A DNA stretch of 13,757 bases from Bacteroidales bacterium UBA1628 (GCA_002321335.1 DCMG01000073.1:1-13757), one strand, 5' to 3'. Shown: positions 1-7,619, counted from the stretch's first letter. Made by a program: numbers and translations. The notes: a model not told the origin generated them from the sequence alone.

Positions 1-572
1 ATGTCCTGTCTCCCGTCAAGGTTATCTGCATCATGAACTACGAGGACAATCATCCGAACTCCCCGGAAGGAAAGATCCTGTACCATTATCGTCTTCAGGA
101 GGTCGAGACGGTCGAGCCGTTCGGAGATCGGATGTCATTCTATCTGTTGGAGTTGCCGAGGATAATGCGGTACACTGATGAATATGACAGCCCAGTCGCG
201 GCATGGTGCAGGATATTCAGGAATTTCGCTATATTTGCGAAGTCGAGGTTGGAGAAAGATGCCGAGTTTGACAGGTTGGAGCGTGCGATGCGCGTGAGCG
301 GCCTAGACGACAAGGAGATTGACAATTATTTCAGTGATATGATGACAGAAAAAGAGATGCGTCCGTACATCGAGGGAGCCGAGCAGCAGGGTTATCGCAA
401 AGGTTTCAAGGCTGGAGCCGAGCAAGGCAGAGTTGAAGGAGTTGAGCAAGGAATGGCCAAAGGAATAGAGAAAGTCGCCAAGTCTTTGTTGTCATTGGGC
501 ATTCCGATTGAGCAGATTGTGATTGCTACCGGCTTGTCTTCCGAGCGGATTGAGACTTTGCGGCAGAGTTAA
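1..572 (+). CDS. Rpn family recombination-promoting nuclease / PD-(D/E)XK putative transposase, 5'-partial
   Basis: Only the C-terminal part of the gene is present. The reading frame is open to the left edge (first full codon at 3, reading VLSPVKVICIMNY), so the ATG at 33 is internal and not the real start. The stretch before it (hydrophobic strand, then Asn-Tyr) and the following region up to about residue 110 counted from that Met look like the core of the PD-(D/E)XK transposase-like family (PF12784 type). The catalytic Asp/Glu-x-Lys residues would lie upstream, outside the window. Residues about 115-145 are Gly/Glu/Lys-rich repeats (EQGYRKGFKAGAEQGR and similar), and the end (LLSLGIPIEQIVIATGLSSERIETL) is the small helical tail common in this family. 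Known members act as DNA nucleases that promote recombination; activity here cannot be judged. It faces the PUL tail to tail and is probably unrelated to it. Confidence 0.85.
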   Translation, partial: VLSPVKVICIMNYEDNHPNSPEGKILYHYRLQEVETVEPFGDRMSFYLLELPRIMRYTDEYDSPVAAWCRIFRNFAIFAKSRLEKDAEFDRLERAMRVSGLDDKEIDNYFSDMMTEKEMRPYIEGAEQQGYRKGFKAGAEQGRVEGVEQGMAKGIEKVAKSLLSLGIPIEQIVIATGLSSERIETLRQS

Positions 573-614
573 GCGATCTCCACGATTTTAGTGCGGTGAG
601 TGATAATAAATGAA

Positions 615-651
615 TTATGCCTTTGTTGGCAATTGACCGACAAAGGCATAA
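615..651. terminator. Strong hairpin between converging genes, likely bidirectional terminator
   Basis: TTATGCCTTTGTTGG (615-629) pairs with CCGACAAAGGCATAA (637-651) over 15 positions with one G-T wobble and a 7-nt loop. It lies 43 nt after the + strand gene's stop and 111 nt beyond the stop of the GH3 gene on the - strand. On the - strand it is followed by a T-rich stretch (TTCATTTATT); on the + strand there is no T-run. Termination for the PUL is therefore better supported than for the + strand gene. Function is inferred from structure and position only. Confidence 0.7.
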
Positions 652-660
652 CCAAAGAAT

Positions 661-725
661 TTGTTTTGAATTGTTTGAGCTGTTATTTGAGGGACATAAT
701 CTTCAAACAAACAAAATCAAAACAA
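661..725. repeat. Imperfect inverted repeat downstream of the GH3 gene
   Basis: TTGTTTTGA (661-669) is the exact reverse complement of TCAAAACAA (717-725), and inside it TTGTTTGA (671-678) of TCAAACAA (703-710). The two stems are separated by an asymmetric internal loop (1 nt against 6 nt) and closed by a 24-nt loop. In the PUL transcript this structure comes about 37 nt after the GH3 stop and before the hairpin at 615-651. It could protect the mRNA 3' end or help termination. It is made almost only of T/A-rich tracts, so chance is possible. Confidence 0.45.
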
Positions 726-762
726 TTGCGACTATTTGACCAAGAAACCTACAATTTCCCTT

Positions 763-2967
763 CTACTTGACAGTGAATCCGACAGGCTCACCGGAGGCGG
801 AGTCGGTGGCGACCCAGAGGTGGAAATCGCCGGACTCCACTACATATTCATTGTTGAGGTTCCAGAATGCGAGGTCGGTGATCGGTAGCGAGAACTCAAC
901 GACCTTGGACTCCCCGGCATTCAGGGTAACTCTTTGGAAGCCTTTTAGTTCCTTGACTGGACGGGCGATGGAGCCGACGAGGTCACGCACGTAGAGCTGG
1001 GCGACTTCTGTGGCGGCATATTCACCGCTGTTCTTGAGGGTGACTTTGATTTTGATCGTGTCGGCGGCGGAATATTCACGGCTGTCGATGGACAGGTCTG
1101 AATATTCAAAGGTGGTGTAACTCAAGCCGTAGCCGAACGGGAAAAGAGGCCCGTAACCGCTGTCGAGGTAGTAGGAGGTGCAGCCGTTGGAGGTTTGACC
1201 GGCCTTGAGAGGAAGATCCATGAGGAGGGTTTCTGTGCCGGTGTTCGGACGGCCGGTGCTGAGGTGATTGTAGTACATCGGAGCCTGGCCGACTGTCTTG
1301 AGGAAGGTGGCAGGGGTCTTTCCTGAAGGTACTGACTTTCCGCTCAGGAGATCGGCGATAGCCTCGCCACCCATTGTGCCGGGGTGGAACGAATAGAGCA
1401 TCGCGTCGCAGTTCTCAAGGTCTCGTCCGATGGTCAGTGGCCTTCCGGCCATCACGACCACTATGACTTTCTTTCCGGTCTGCTTCATCGCAGCTATCAG
1501 CTCACTTTGAGTACCTTGCAGATTGAGGTCGGAGAGACAGTGCGCTTCTCCGGAAAGGATCGCCTCCTCGCCGGCGAACACCACGATCGCGTCAGCCCTT
1601 GAAGCGGCGGCCTTGGCTTTGGCGATTCCGGACGTGCTTCTGTCGCGGCTGAAAGCGGTCCCCGGCTCGTAAATCACATTGTAATCCTTTTTGAGAGCCT
1701 CTAAAGGAGTGACGGAATGTGTTTCGTCTCCGTCAAACGCCCATGTGCCGAGCTGCTCGTAAGGAGCGTCGGCAAGGGGACCGGTCACGAACAAAGTCTT
1801 GACATTCTTCAAAGGAAGAGCCGCGTTGTCGTTCTTCAGAAGGATGGCGGATTCGATGGCGCTCAGTTTGGCGGCCTCAAGATGTGACGGGGCATAGAGT
1901 GTGTTTTCTGATGCCTTCTCGTCAACGTACGGGTTGTCGAACAGTCCGAGGCGGAATTTCAGGCGAAGGATGTTCCTGACAGCGTCATCGATCTGTTTCT
2001 CACTGATTTTCTTTTCCTTGACGAGTTCCTCAATGAAAGAAATGTAGCCGTAGGACATCATATCCATCTCGACTCCGGCGTTGACCGCCAGATCTGTGGC
2101 GTCCTTGAGGTCCTTGGCGAATCCGTGCATAATCATCTCGCCGGAGGAGTTCCAGTCGCTGACGATCATCCCGTCAAATCCCCATTCACCTCTCAGAATG
2201 TCCTGAAGAAGCCATTTGTTGCCTGTGGAAGGGACACCGTCGATGGTGTTGAACGAAGTCATCAGGGTCATCGCACCGGCATCCACACCAGCTTGGAAAG
2301 CAGGGAAATAGACGTTGCGCAGTGTTCTCTCAGAAATCTCGGCGGTGTTGTAGTCACGGCCACCCTCGGCGGCGCCATAGCCTACAAAATGCTTGAGGCA
2401 GGCGGCGATGGAGGTGGAATCTCCATTTCCTTGATAGCCACGGACCATAGCGGCGCCCATCACGGCATCAAGGTACGGATCCTCTCCGGAACTCTCGGCG
2501 ATCCTGCCCCAGCGAGGATCTCTCGAAATGTCCAGCATAGGAGAAAAAGTCCATCTCACCCCACAGGAAGCGGCCTCGACGGCTGCCACACGGGCACCAT
2601 TCTCAACCAACTCAGGGTCAAATGTGGCGGCAAGGCCAAGCGGAATCGGGAATATGGTCTTGAAGCCGTGGATGACATCCCTGCTAACAAGGATCGGAAT
2701 CCCCAGACGGCTTCTTTCAACGGCGGCTTTCTGGACCCTGTTGATCTCAGCCGGATCCACACAGTTGAGAATCGAGCCGACCTCTCCTTTTTCGGCAGCC
2801 TCGGTCAGCCAATCCCCACCGGAAAGCTGGTTCATCTGCCCGACTTTCTCGTGAAGGGTCATCTGCGACAGAAGACCGTCAATCCTCTTCTCAGTCTCAT
2901 CTTTCTCGGAGCAACCGCAGACCACAAGGGCGGCAGCCGCAGTCATAAGGTATTTGAATATTCTCAT
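763..2967 (-). CDS. bglX: GH3 beta-glucosidase, BglX type, lipoprotein
   Basis: This 734-residue protein should remove terminal beta-linked glucose from oligosaccharides. A lipoprotein signal ends at Cys19 (VVCGC) and is followed by SEKDE, an acidic stretch resembling Bacteroidetes surface-export signals, so it may be outward facing rather than periplasmic. The GH3 N-terminal barrel covers about residues 28-345: RDPRWGR at 149-155, the LKHFVGYG motif at 191-198, and the nucleophile Asp271 in IVSDW. The alpha/beta sandwich (about 370-560) carries GEEAILSGEAH, where Glu474 is the likely acid/base, and the MAGRPL strand. A fibronectin III-like domain closes the protein (about 620-730). Length and motif order match E. 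coli BglX closely. The ATG directly follows the CotH stop (TAAATG, no gap), suggesting translational coupling. It is the last gene of the operon. Family assignment is secure; linkage preference (beta-1,3 or other) is inferred from the neighbours. Confidence 0.95.
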   Translation of the reverse strand: MRIFKYLMTAAAALVVCGCSEKDETEKRIDGLLSQMTLHEKVGQMNQLSGGDWLTEAAEKGEVGSILNCVDPAEINRVQKAAVERSRLGIPILVSRDVIHGFKTIFPIPLGLAATFDPELVENGARVAAVEAASCGVRWTFSPMLDISRDPRWGRIAESSGEDPYLDAVMGAAMVRGYQGNGDSTSIAACLKHFVGYGAAEGGRDYNTAEISERTLRNVYFPAFQAGVDAGAMTLMTSFNTIDGVPSTGNKWLLQDILRGEWGFDGMIVSDWNSSGEMIMHGFAKDLKDATDLAVNAGVEMDMMSYGYISFIEELVKEKKISEKQIDDAVRNILRLKFRLGLFDNPYVDEKASENTLYAPSHLEAAKLSAIESAILLKNDNAALPLKNVKTLFVTGPLADAPYEQLGTWAFDGDETHSVTPLEALKKDYNVIYEPGTAFSRDRSTSGIAKAKAAASRADAIVVFAGEEAILSGEAHCLSDLNLQGTQSELIAAMKQTGKKVIVVVMAGRPLTIGRDLENCDAMLYSFHPGTMGGEAIADLLSGKSVPSGKTPATFLKTVGQAPMYYNHLSTGRPNTGTETLLMDLPLKAGQTSNGCTSYYLDSGYGPLFPFGYGLSYTTFEYSDLSIDSREYSAADTIKIKVTLKNSGEYAATEVAQLYVRDLVGSIARPVKELKGFQRVTLNAGESKVVEFSLPITDLAFWNLNNEYVVESGDFHLWVATDSASGEPVGFTVK

Positions 2968-4563
2968 TTACAAATTCTTGCTTATTATGTCCAATCGTTC
3001 TTCGTAAATCTTTTTCAATCTAGCCACAGCGGCTTTGTAGGTCATCCTCTCATCTCCATTGACAATCGAACCACCGTTTTGTGACGCGTCTTCGGAAGGG
3101 TCCCACATCCTGAAATTCAGCTCGGCAGACGCCTGTAGGGCCTTCTCCATCTCGTCAATGTAGGCCGGAATTGTCTTTAGTTGCGGGAGCAACTCGTTCC
3201 ACCGGGCTTTGACGGTAGACTTGAAATCAGGATCATCGAACAGTCTTGCGTACCAGAAGGAATCACTATTGACCAAACCGGTTCTTGCCCGTGGAGAGAC
3301 GTTGTAGGACAAGGTTCCCCAGTCGAAATCCCATAGAGGTCCCGCTGTCAGTTTTCCGCCGGCGCTCTTGTGAAGGTACACGCTTCCCGGATTGCCAAGC
3401 TCGTGGTTGACCATTACCTCGAAAACTATCCAATAGTCAATGAAAGACTTGACATCCAGATATTTGGCGTAGCCGTTAGCCTCGTCATTGAAGCCCTCTC
3501 CGTAGATTGTCTCGGAAACCGTCCTGACATATTCCTTGATTTCGCTGAGCATCAAGTCGGTGAGGCCGTCGTCATAATCCGGGTATTTTATTCCGAAAGG
3601 GATGCCGTCATGCATCTGGATGCATTTCCCCGGAGTCTGGATCCATTGGATCTCATTGTCGAAGTGGAAATCGCATTCCAGAAGGAATCCGTCCTCGCAA
3701 GGCACCCGGTTGCTGTCCGCGCGCACCTGCTCGATCAGCAGGTAGTTTCCGACGTGCTTCCCGTTCATCACAAGCTCCACGCTCTGGCAATGCGGAGTCC
3801 AGTCCAGTGAAGTCATCGAACCGATCTTGTAGGCTATCAGGTTGCGCATCAGCGTCCTGTCCATAAAGTTGGCCAAGAGGATCCACCGTTTGTGCTTCGG
3901 CAGCCCGAAAAGGGATTGCTTTTTGTCAAACTTGATGAGATAAGGCTTTTTCGCCCACGCCCAGGTCGTGTTCCCGCGTCCACGGATGGAGCACTGCACT
4001 TCGCCCAGATTGTCAAAATTGCCCATCCCATTTATCTTGAAGACGGCTTTCAGGTAGTCCTCCTTGGACACAACCTCTTTACCGTCCTCCGTGTCGACAT
4101 AGACCACGGGCAGTCCGGTCCGGACCTTTATCCTGCCGTCGAAGCCATTGCTCTTGACAGTGAAGGGTTTGGAATATACCATCGTGCCCTGCGGCAGTCT
4201 CATTGCAAACCGGACGTTCTCCTCATAGCCATCGCTGACTCCAAGATCAGCGATTGTCACTGAATATGTCCCCTCACGCTCTGCAGGAGAAATCTCTGTC
4301 ATTCTGAATATGTCTGGCTTAGAGCCGTCCTGAAGCCTCAGCGACACGGCGCATCCTGAACTTTCCACATTGTGGTTGAATGAATATCCCGGCTCGTCCA
4401 CCATGAACTCCACAGTGGCTCGGCCTTCGTCATCCATTGTGACAGAGGACTGTAATAGCGTGATGGAGCGGAACTCGGCCACGGACCCCTTCTCCTCCTT
4501 GCCGCATGAAAAGACGGCAAGAAGGACAAGAACAATTAACGAATGTCTGGACAAGGATTTCAT
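2968..4563 (-). CDS. CotH kinase-like family lipoprotein
   Basis: This 531-residue protein belongs to the CotH family, whose spore-coat member is an atypical secreted protein kinase. The signal peptide ends in AVFSC with Cys20 as lipidation site, then GKEEK. Residues about 28-138 form a beta-rich N-terminal domain I do not recognise. The CotH domain follows: IRGRGNTTW (193-201), KKPYLIKFDKK (205-215), LLANFMDRTLMRN (229-241), YLLIEQ (274-279, likely the Glu of the kinase core), and GPLWDFDW (408-415), whose two Asp residues (412, 414) fit the metal/catalytic Asp motif. All expected motifs are present, so it looks active. The gene starts 4 nt after the GH16 stop and its own stop touches the GH3 start, so it is expressed with both hydrolases. 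Its target is unknown: a neighbouring surface protein, another protein, or a glycan are all possible. Family call is firm, function open. Confidence 0.9.
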   Translation of the reverse strand: MKSLSRHSLIVLVLLAVFSCGKEEKGSVAEFRSITLLQSSVTMDDEGRATVEFMVDEPGYSFNHNVESSGCAVSLRLQDGSKPDIFRMTEISPAEREGTYSVTIADLGVSDGYEENVRFAMRLPQGTMVYSKPFTVKSNGFDGRIKVRTGLPVVYVDTEDGKEVVSKEDYLKAVFKINGMGNFDNLGEVQCSIRGRGNTTWAWAKKPYLIKFDKKQSLFGLPKHKRWILLANFMDRTLMRNLIAYKIGSMTSLDWTPHCQSVELVMNGKHVGNYLLIEQVRADSNRVPCEDGFLLECDFHFDNEIQWIQTPGKCIQMHDGIPFGIKYPDYDDGLTDLMLSEIKEYVRTVSETIYGEGFNDEANGYAKYLDVKSFIDYWIVFEVMVNHELGNPGSVYLHKSAGGKLTAGPLWDFDWGTLSYNVSPRARTGLVNSDSFWYARLFDDPDFKSTVKARWNELLPQLKTIPAYIDEMEKALQASAELNFRMWDPSEDASQNGGSIVNGDERMTYKAAVARLKKIYEERLDIISKNL

Positions 4564-4567
4564 CTTA

Positions 4568-5686
4568 CTATCGCTTCTGGAAAACCCTCACGTAGTCAAT
4601 CTCGTAAGTGGCCGGCAGGCAACTCTCATCGACTCCCATCGCACCGCCCCAGTTGCCGCCCCAAGCCAGATTCAGCTTGAGGTAGAATGGGTTGTTGAAC
4701 GGCCATGTGTCGTAGTTGCCCTTGCCGTCGTTCTTGAATGTCAAGTGAACCTCACCGTCAAAGATGAAGTCCATCTTTTCGGCCGTCCATTCCAGAGCGT
4801 AGGTGTGGAACTCTGACTGTGAGCCCTTTAGAAAGAACTCGTGGGTTTTCTGAGTGTTCTTAGGGTGGTTGTAGGCAGTGCAGTGGATGCTGGAGGAGAC
4901 ATATTCTGCGTGATAGCCGACCTCTTCCATTATGTCGATCTCACCGTCCGCTGGCCAGGCCTTGAAATTCTTCGGCATCATCCAGAAAGCAGGCCAGGTC
5001 CCCTTACCTTTAGGCAGTTTGAGCCGCGCCTCGAAATAGCCGTAGGTCCAGGATTCCTTGGTGTTCATCCTGACAGACCGTATCTTGCCTCCGATCTTCT
5101 GGGCGGTGATCTTGAGTGTCCCGTCTGAGACCTCGGCGATTTTCACACCGTTATAGAGTCCGTCGGCGACATAGTCCTGAAGCTCGTTGTTGCCCCAGCC
5201 ACTGTCTCCGGTCTCGTACCACCATTTGTCGGAATCCGGTGTGGATGAGCTGCTCGTGTTGAACTCGTCCTGCCAGACCAGTTTGTAGCCGGCCGGGATG
5301 TTCACTCCGTCCTCCTTGCAGTCTTGCCTGACACTTACGGTTTTTCTTGACGATCCGAATCGGAAAGTCAGGACGGTCTCACGGGCATCTCTCGTAAAGT
5401 TCTCTGTGAGAGAAATCTTCACGGTAGAGTTTCCAGACAGCCCTCCGCTTGGGGAGACCGTGCACCAGTCCGCTGCTCCTGAGGACACGCCCCATTCGCA
5501 GTTGGCTGTCACGTTGATCTTTATCTCGCTCGCCTCGTATGACGCAGTCAGTCCTTCCTTGTCCGTTGTGAGTTCAGGAACCACTTCCGGATCGCTGGAG
5601 GAGCCTCCGCATGAAGATGATGAAAGGGCTGCCGCCGCTGAAAGCGACAGCAACCCAAACGCAAGATATTGAAATAATCGTTTCAT
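4568..5686 (-). CDS. BACON domain + GH16 endo-beta-1,3-glucanase (laminarinase type), lipoprotein
   Basis: This 372-residue endo-glucanase should cut internal bonds of a beta-1,3 or mixed beta-glucan at the cell surface. The signal peptide ends at Cys26 in a Ser-rich stretch (SSSSCGGSSSD). Residues about 42-122 are a BACON domain (CEWGVSS, then a Trp-Cys-Thr-Val-Ser-Pro turn, ending in VSVRQ), common in Bacteroidetes surface enzymes as spacer or mucin/glycan-associated module. The GH16 domain runs from about 132 (YKLVWQDEFN) to the end. WPAFWMMP (231-238) precedes the active site GEIDIMEEVG, giving nucleophile Glu249, Asp251 and acid/base Glu254. The extra residue in ExDxxE is the beta-bulge form typical of laminarinases rather than lichenases. 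WGGNWGG (342-348) is also laminarinase-like. The gene ends in two in-frame stops (TAG TAA). It sits 13 nt after the binding lipoprotein gene and 4 nt before the CotH gene. Confidence 0.94.
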   Translation of the reverse strand: MKRLFQYLAFGLLSLSAAAALSSSSCGGSSSDPEVVPELTTDKEGLTASYEASEIKINVTANCEWGVSSGAADWCTVSPSGGLSGNSTVKISLTENFTRDARETVLTFRFGSSRKTVSVRQDCKEDGVNIPAGYKLVWQDEFNTSSSSTPDSDKWWYETGDSGWGNNELQDYVADGLYNGVKIAEVSDGTLKITAQKIGGKIRSVRMNTKESWTYGYFEARLKLPKGKGTWPAFWMMPKNFKAWPADGEIDIMEEVGYHAEYVSSSIHCTAYNHPKNTQKTHEFFLKGSQSEFHTYALEWTAEKMDFIFDGEVHLTFKNDGKGNYDTWPFNNPFYLKLNLAWGGNWGGAMGVDESCLPATYEIDYVRVFQKR

Positions 5687-5699
5687 TATATTCTTACAC

Positions 5700-7619
5700 T
5701 TACTTATGCTCCTGCAGACAGATTTTTGTCAGAGAGACTGTCGTTCCTGCGGAGCATCTGCCAAGGTCGATGAAGAGGACCGCTTTGTCGTAGTCCACGT
5801 CCGGAGCCAGAGCTTCAATCCTGAAGGTGGCTGACTCTCCGGCCTCTACTGCGAAATCATTGACATAGAATGCTGCATGGTCATTGTCATTGCCTTCCCA
5901 AGCGAGCTTGAAAGTCATCGCAGGAATGTCCTGATCGGCCTCCACAGTCACACAGAAGTCATAAGTCTTGGACGCTGACATCGGAATGTCGGTGTGGAAC
6001 ACGGTCTGTCCCTGCCATTCACTGCCTCCGATCCCCTCAGGAATAACGACTTTAAGTCCATTGCCCTCAAGGCTTTCTGTCTCAGGGTTCAGTCCTCCGG
6101 ACCAATCTGCGGCAGAATACCAGTAGGTCATGCTGACGCCTGCACTCTTCCAGAGGTTTCCAGGACCGTCCACATCGAACACTAAAGCGGGCTTCGGTTT
6201 GTAGATGTACTGCCAGGATATTCCGCTGAAATTAGCTACGAGCACGAGCTTGTCCTCGGTGTTCTCTGTGATGACGTAGGTAGGATTGGTGACAGACTCA
6301 TTGTTGGCCACGTAGCCGATGACTACTCCTTCCGGGAATGTAAGAACATCCCCGTCAAGGGTATAGGTAGACTCCTGAACGGTCCAGTCGATGTCGTAGT
6401 CCTCGCTCTGGGCTGTACCTAGGCCGATGGCTGTGACATCCTTGTTGATGTAGATCTTGCCGTCAGCGCCAGGGTTGAATACGTACTTGCCGTCAGCGTA
6501 GAAGGTGATCTCGTCATCGTAAAGACCGAATCCGGCCTTCTCGTTAGGACCGGCGGCCCACCATCCGGCAGGGTTTGACTGATTCTCGCCACATCCGAGG
6601 TGTCCGTTGGCCTCAGAGTCAAGCACCCATGTCTTGCTGGTCTTGCCGTAAAGAGGGTCGGTCACATCTCCGCCGGCAGAGCCTTCCTTGACAAACTCGT
6701 AATGCCAAGCGATACCGTCAGGATTGGCAGAGGTTTTTAGGTTGGCCACAAGCTTAAGGCATTTCTTCATGTCAGCCGGCTTGCTTTCCAAGACGAGGTA
6801 ACGTGGGTCATCAAGTTCTGTCTGGTCAGCGATGTAGGACATCGGAGTTCCTTTCGGAAGAGTGATATAGATCTCTTCCACTCCAGCATCGTTCCAATTG
6901 CTTTCAACTGAATATGTTGTAGCGGTCTTTCCCCAAGGGACAAGGTAGTCCTCCCCTGTGGCAAGTTCGGACTTCACTCCGGAGTTGGCATTGACATAGA
7001 CTTGTCCGTCACCCGGATCGTAGATGTACGAACCGTCCGCTCCGAAAGTGATTTTATCATCGTACAGACTCCAGTCCTTCTTCTCTTCTGCCCCGGCACT
7101 CCACCATTCGGTGCCGTTGCCGCCTAACGGGCCGCATCCGAAGTGACCAGCCACGGTGTGGTTCCATTCCCAAGTCTTGGTGGAGCCATCGCTGAGGGCC
7201 TTGATGTAAGGAGCAGGATCGAACGGATCACGGTAGGTGTTGTTCAGGCTGAACTCCACTATCTGCGAGCCGACGGAGATTCCGTGGGCGTTGTAGGCCT
7301 TCACTTCGACGGTATGCTTGCCCTCGTCACGGAAACGGAGAGAGAGTCCATTCCCGGTGTAGGCGTAGTTCTTTCCGGTTACTTTCGAGCCGTTTGCGTT
7401 GTCGATCGGATCGGTCGCTCCGACAATCCAGACAGGCACGACCCCGCTGTTGTTCATATTGAAGGTGACGTAGTTGGTCTCCTGGTTCACCTCAACCTGC
7501 ACGTCAAAGTCAGCGGCTTGCGGAAGCTTCGCCTGATCCGGAGTGATGTAGTCCGGTGAACAGGCTGCCATAAGGGCAGCGGACATCGACAGTGCGATAT
7601 ATTTAAGTGTTGTCTTCAT
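5700..7619 (-). CDS. Modular surface glycan-binding lipoprotein (SusE/F position): Ig/PKD-like domain, two Trp-rich repeats, C-terminal CBM-like domain
   Basis: The 639-residue protein occupies the third position, where PULs encode a surface glycan-binding protein. Signal peptide ends MAAC with Cys20 as lipidation site, then SPDYITPD. Residues about 35-125 form an Ig/PKD-like fold (FRDEGKHTVEVKAYN). Two related modules follow, about 146-310 and 327-475. Both contain KTW, GH(F/L)GCG, WW(S/A)AG, LYDD(K/E)ITF, ADG(S/K)Y, LVANx near the end, and a closing (H/I)Y strand. I do not know a named family for them; the Trp pairs could form sugar platforms. Residues about 478-637 (FDVDGPGNLWKSAG onward, ending in a jelly-roll-like VSLTKICL) look like a carbohydrate-binding domain. 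No catalytic motif is visible. It starts 12 nt after susD and ends 13 nt before GH16. Binding of beta-glucan is inferred from position and neighbours. Confidence 0.85.
   Translation of the reverse strand: MKTTLKYIALSMSAALMAACSPDYITPDQAKLPQAADFDVQVEVNQETNYVTFNMNNSGVVPVWIVGATDPIDNANGSKVTGKNYAYTGNGLSLRFRDEGKHTVEVKAYNAHGISVGSQIVEFSLNNTYRDPFDPAPYIKALSDGSTKTWEWNHTVAGHFGCGPLGGNGTEWWSAGAEEKKDWSLYDDKITFGADGSYIYDPGDGQVYVNANSGVKSELATGEDYLVPWGKTATTYSVESNWNDAGVEEIYITLPKGTPMSYIADQTELDDPRYLVLESKPADMKKCLKLVANLKTSANPDGIAWHYEFVKEGSAGGDVTDPLYGKTSKTWVLDSEANGHLGCGENQSNPAGWWAAGPNEKAGFGLYDDEITFYADGKYVFNPGADGKIYINKDVTAIGLGTAQSEDYDIDWTVQESTYTLDGDVLTFPEGVVIGYVANNESVTNPTYVITENTEDKLVLVANFSGISWQYIYKPKPALVFDVDGPGNLWKSAGVSMTYWYSAADWSGGLNPETESLEGNGLKVVIPEGIGGSEWQGQTVFHTDIPMSASKTYDFCVTVEADQDIPAMTFKLAWEGNDNDHAAFYVNDFAVEAGESATFRIEALAPDVDYDKAVLFIDLGRCSAGTTVSLTKICLQEHK
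6195..6641 (-). repeat. Coding repeat, module 2 of the glycan-binding lipoprotein
   Basis: Encodes residues about 327-475. It shares with module 1 the ordered motifs GHLGCG, WWAAG, LYDDEITF, ADGKY and LVANF. Similarity is clear at protein level and weak at DNA level, so the duplication is old. Confidence 0.75.
6690..7184 (-). repeat. Coding repeat, module 1 of the glycan-binding lipoprotein
   Basis: Encodes residues about 146-310, with GHFGCG, WWSAG, LYDDKITF, ADGSY and LVANL in the same order as module 2. It is slightly longer, with extra residues around VESNWNDAGVEE (238-249) and ADMKKCLKL (282-290). Confidence 0.75.

Noticed and set aside
2125..3084. Long + strand open frame of 319 codons
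   Set aside because: It lies fully antisense to the GH3 gene and the end of CotH, whose frames carry complete family motifs. The translation is low-complexity in character and resembles no protein I know; a shadow frame in coding DNA is enough explanation.
4568..5686. GH16 as a lichenase or agarase/carrageenase
   Set aside because: The active site has the beta-bulge form ExDxxE (EIDIMEE) and a laminarinase-like WGGNWGG, unlike the lichenase ExDxE form. Other GH16 specificities with a bulge are not fully excluded.
7143..7559. Plus-strand open frame of 138 codons opposite the binding lipoprotein gene
   Set aside because: Antisense to the well-supported Ig-like domain and signal region of the lipoprotein, with no recognisable motif or start context.
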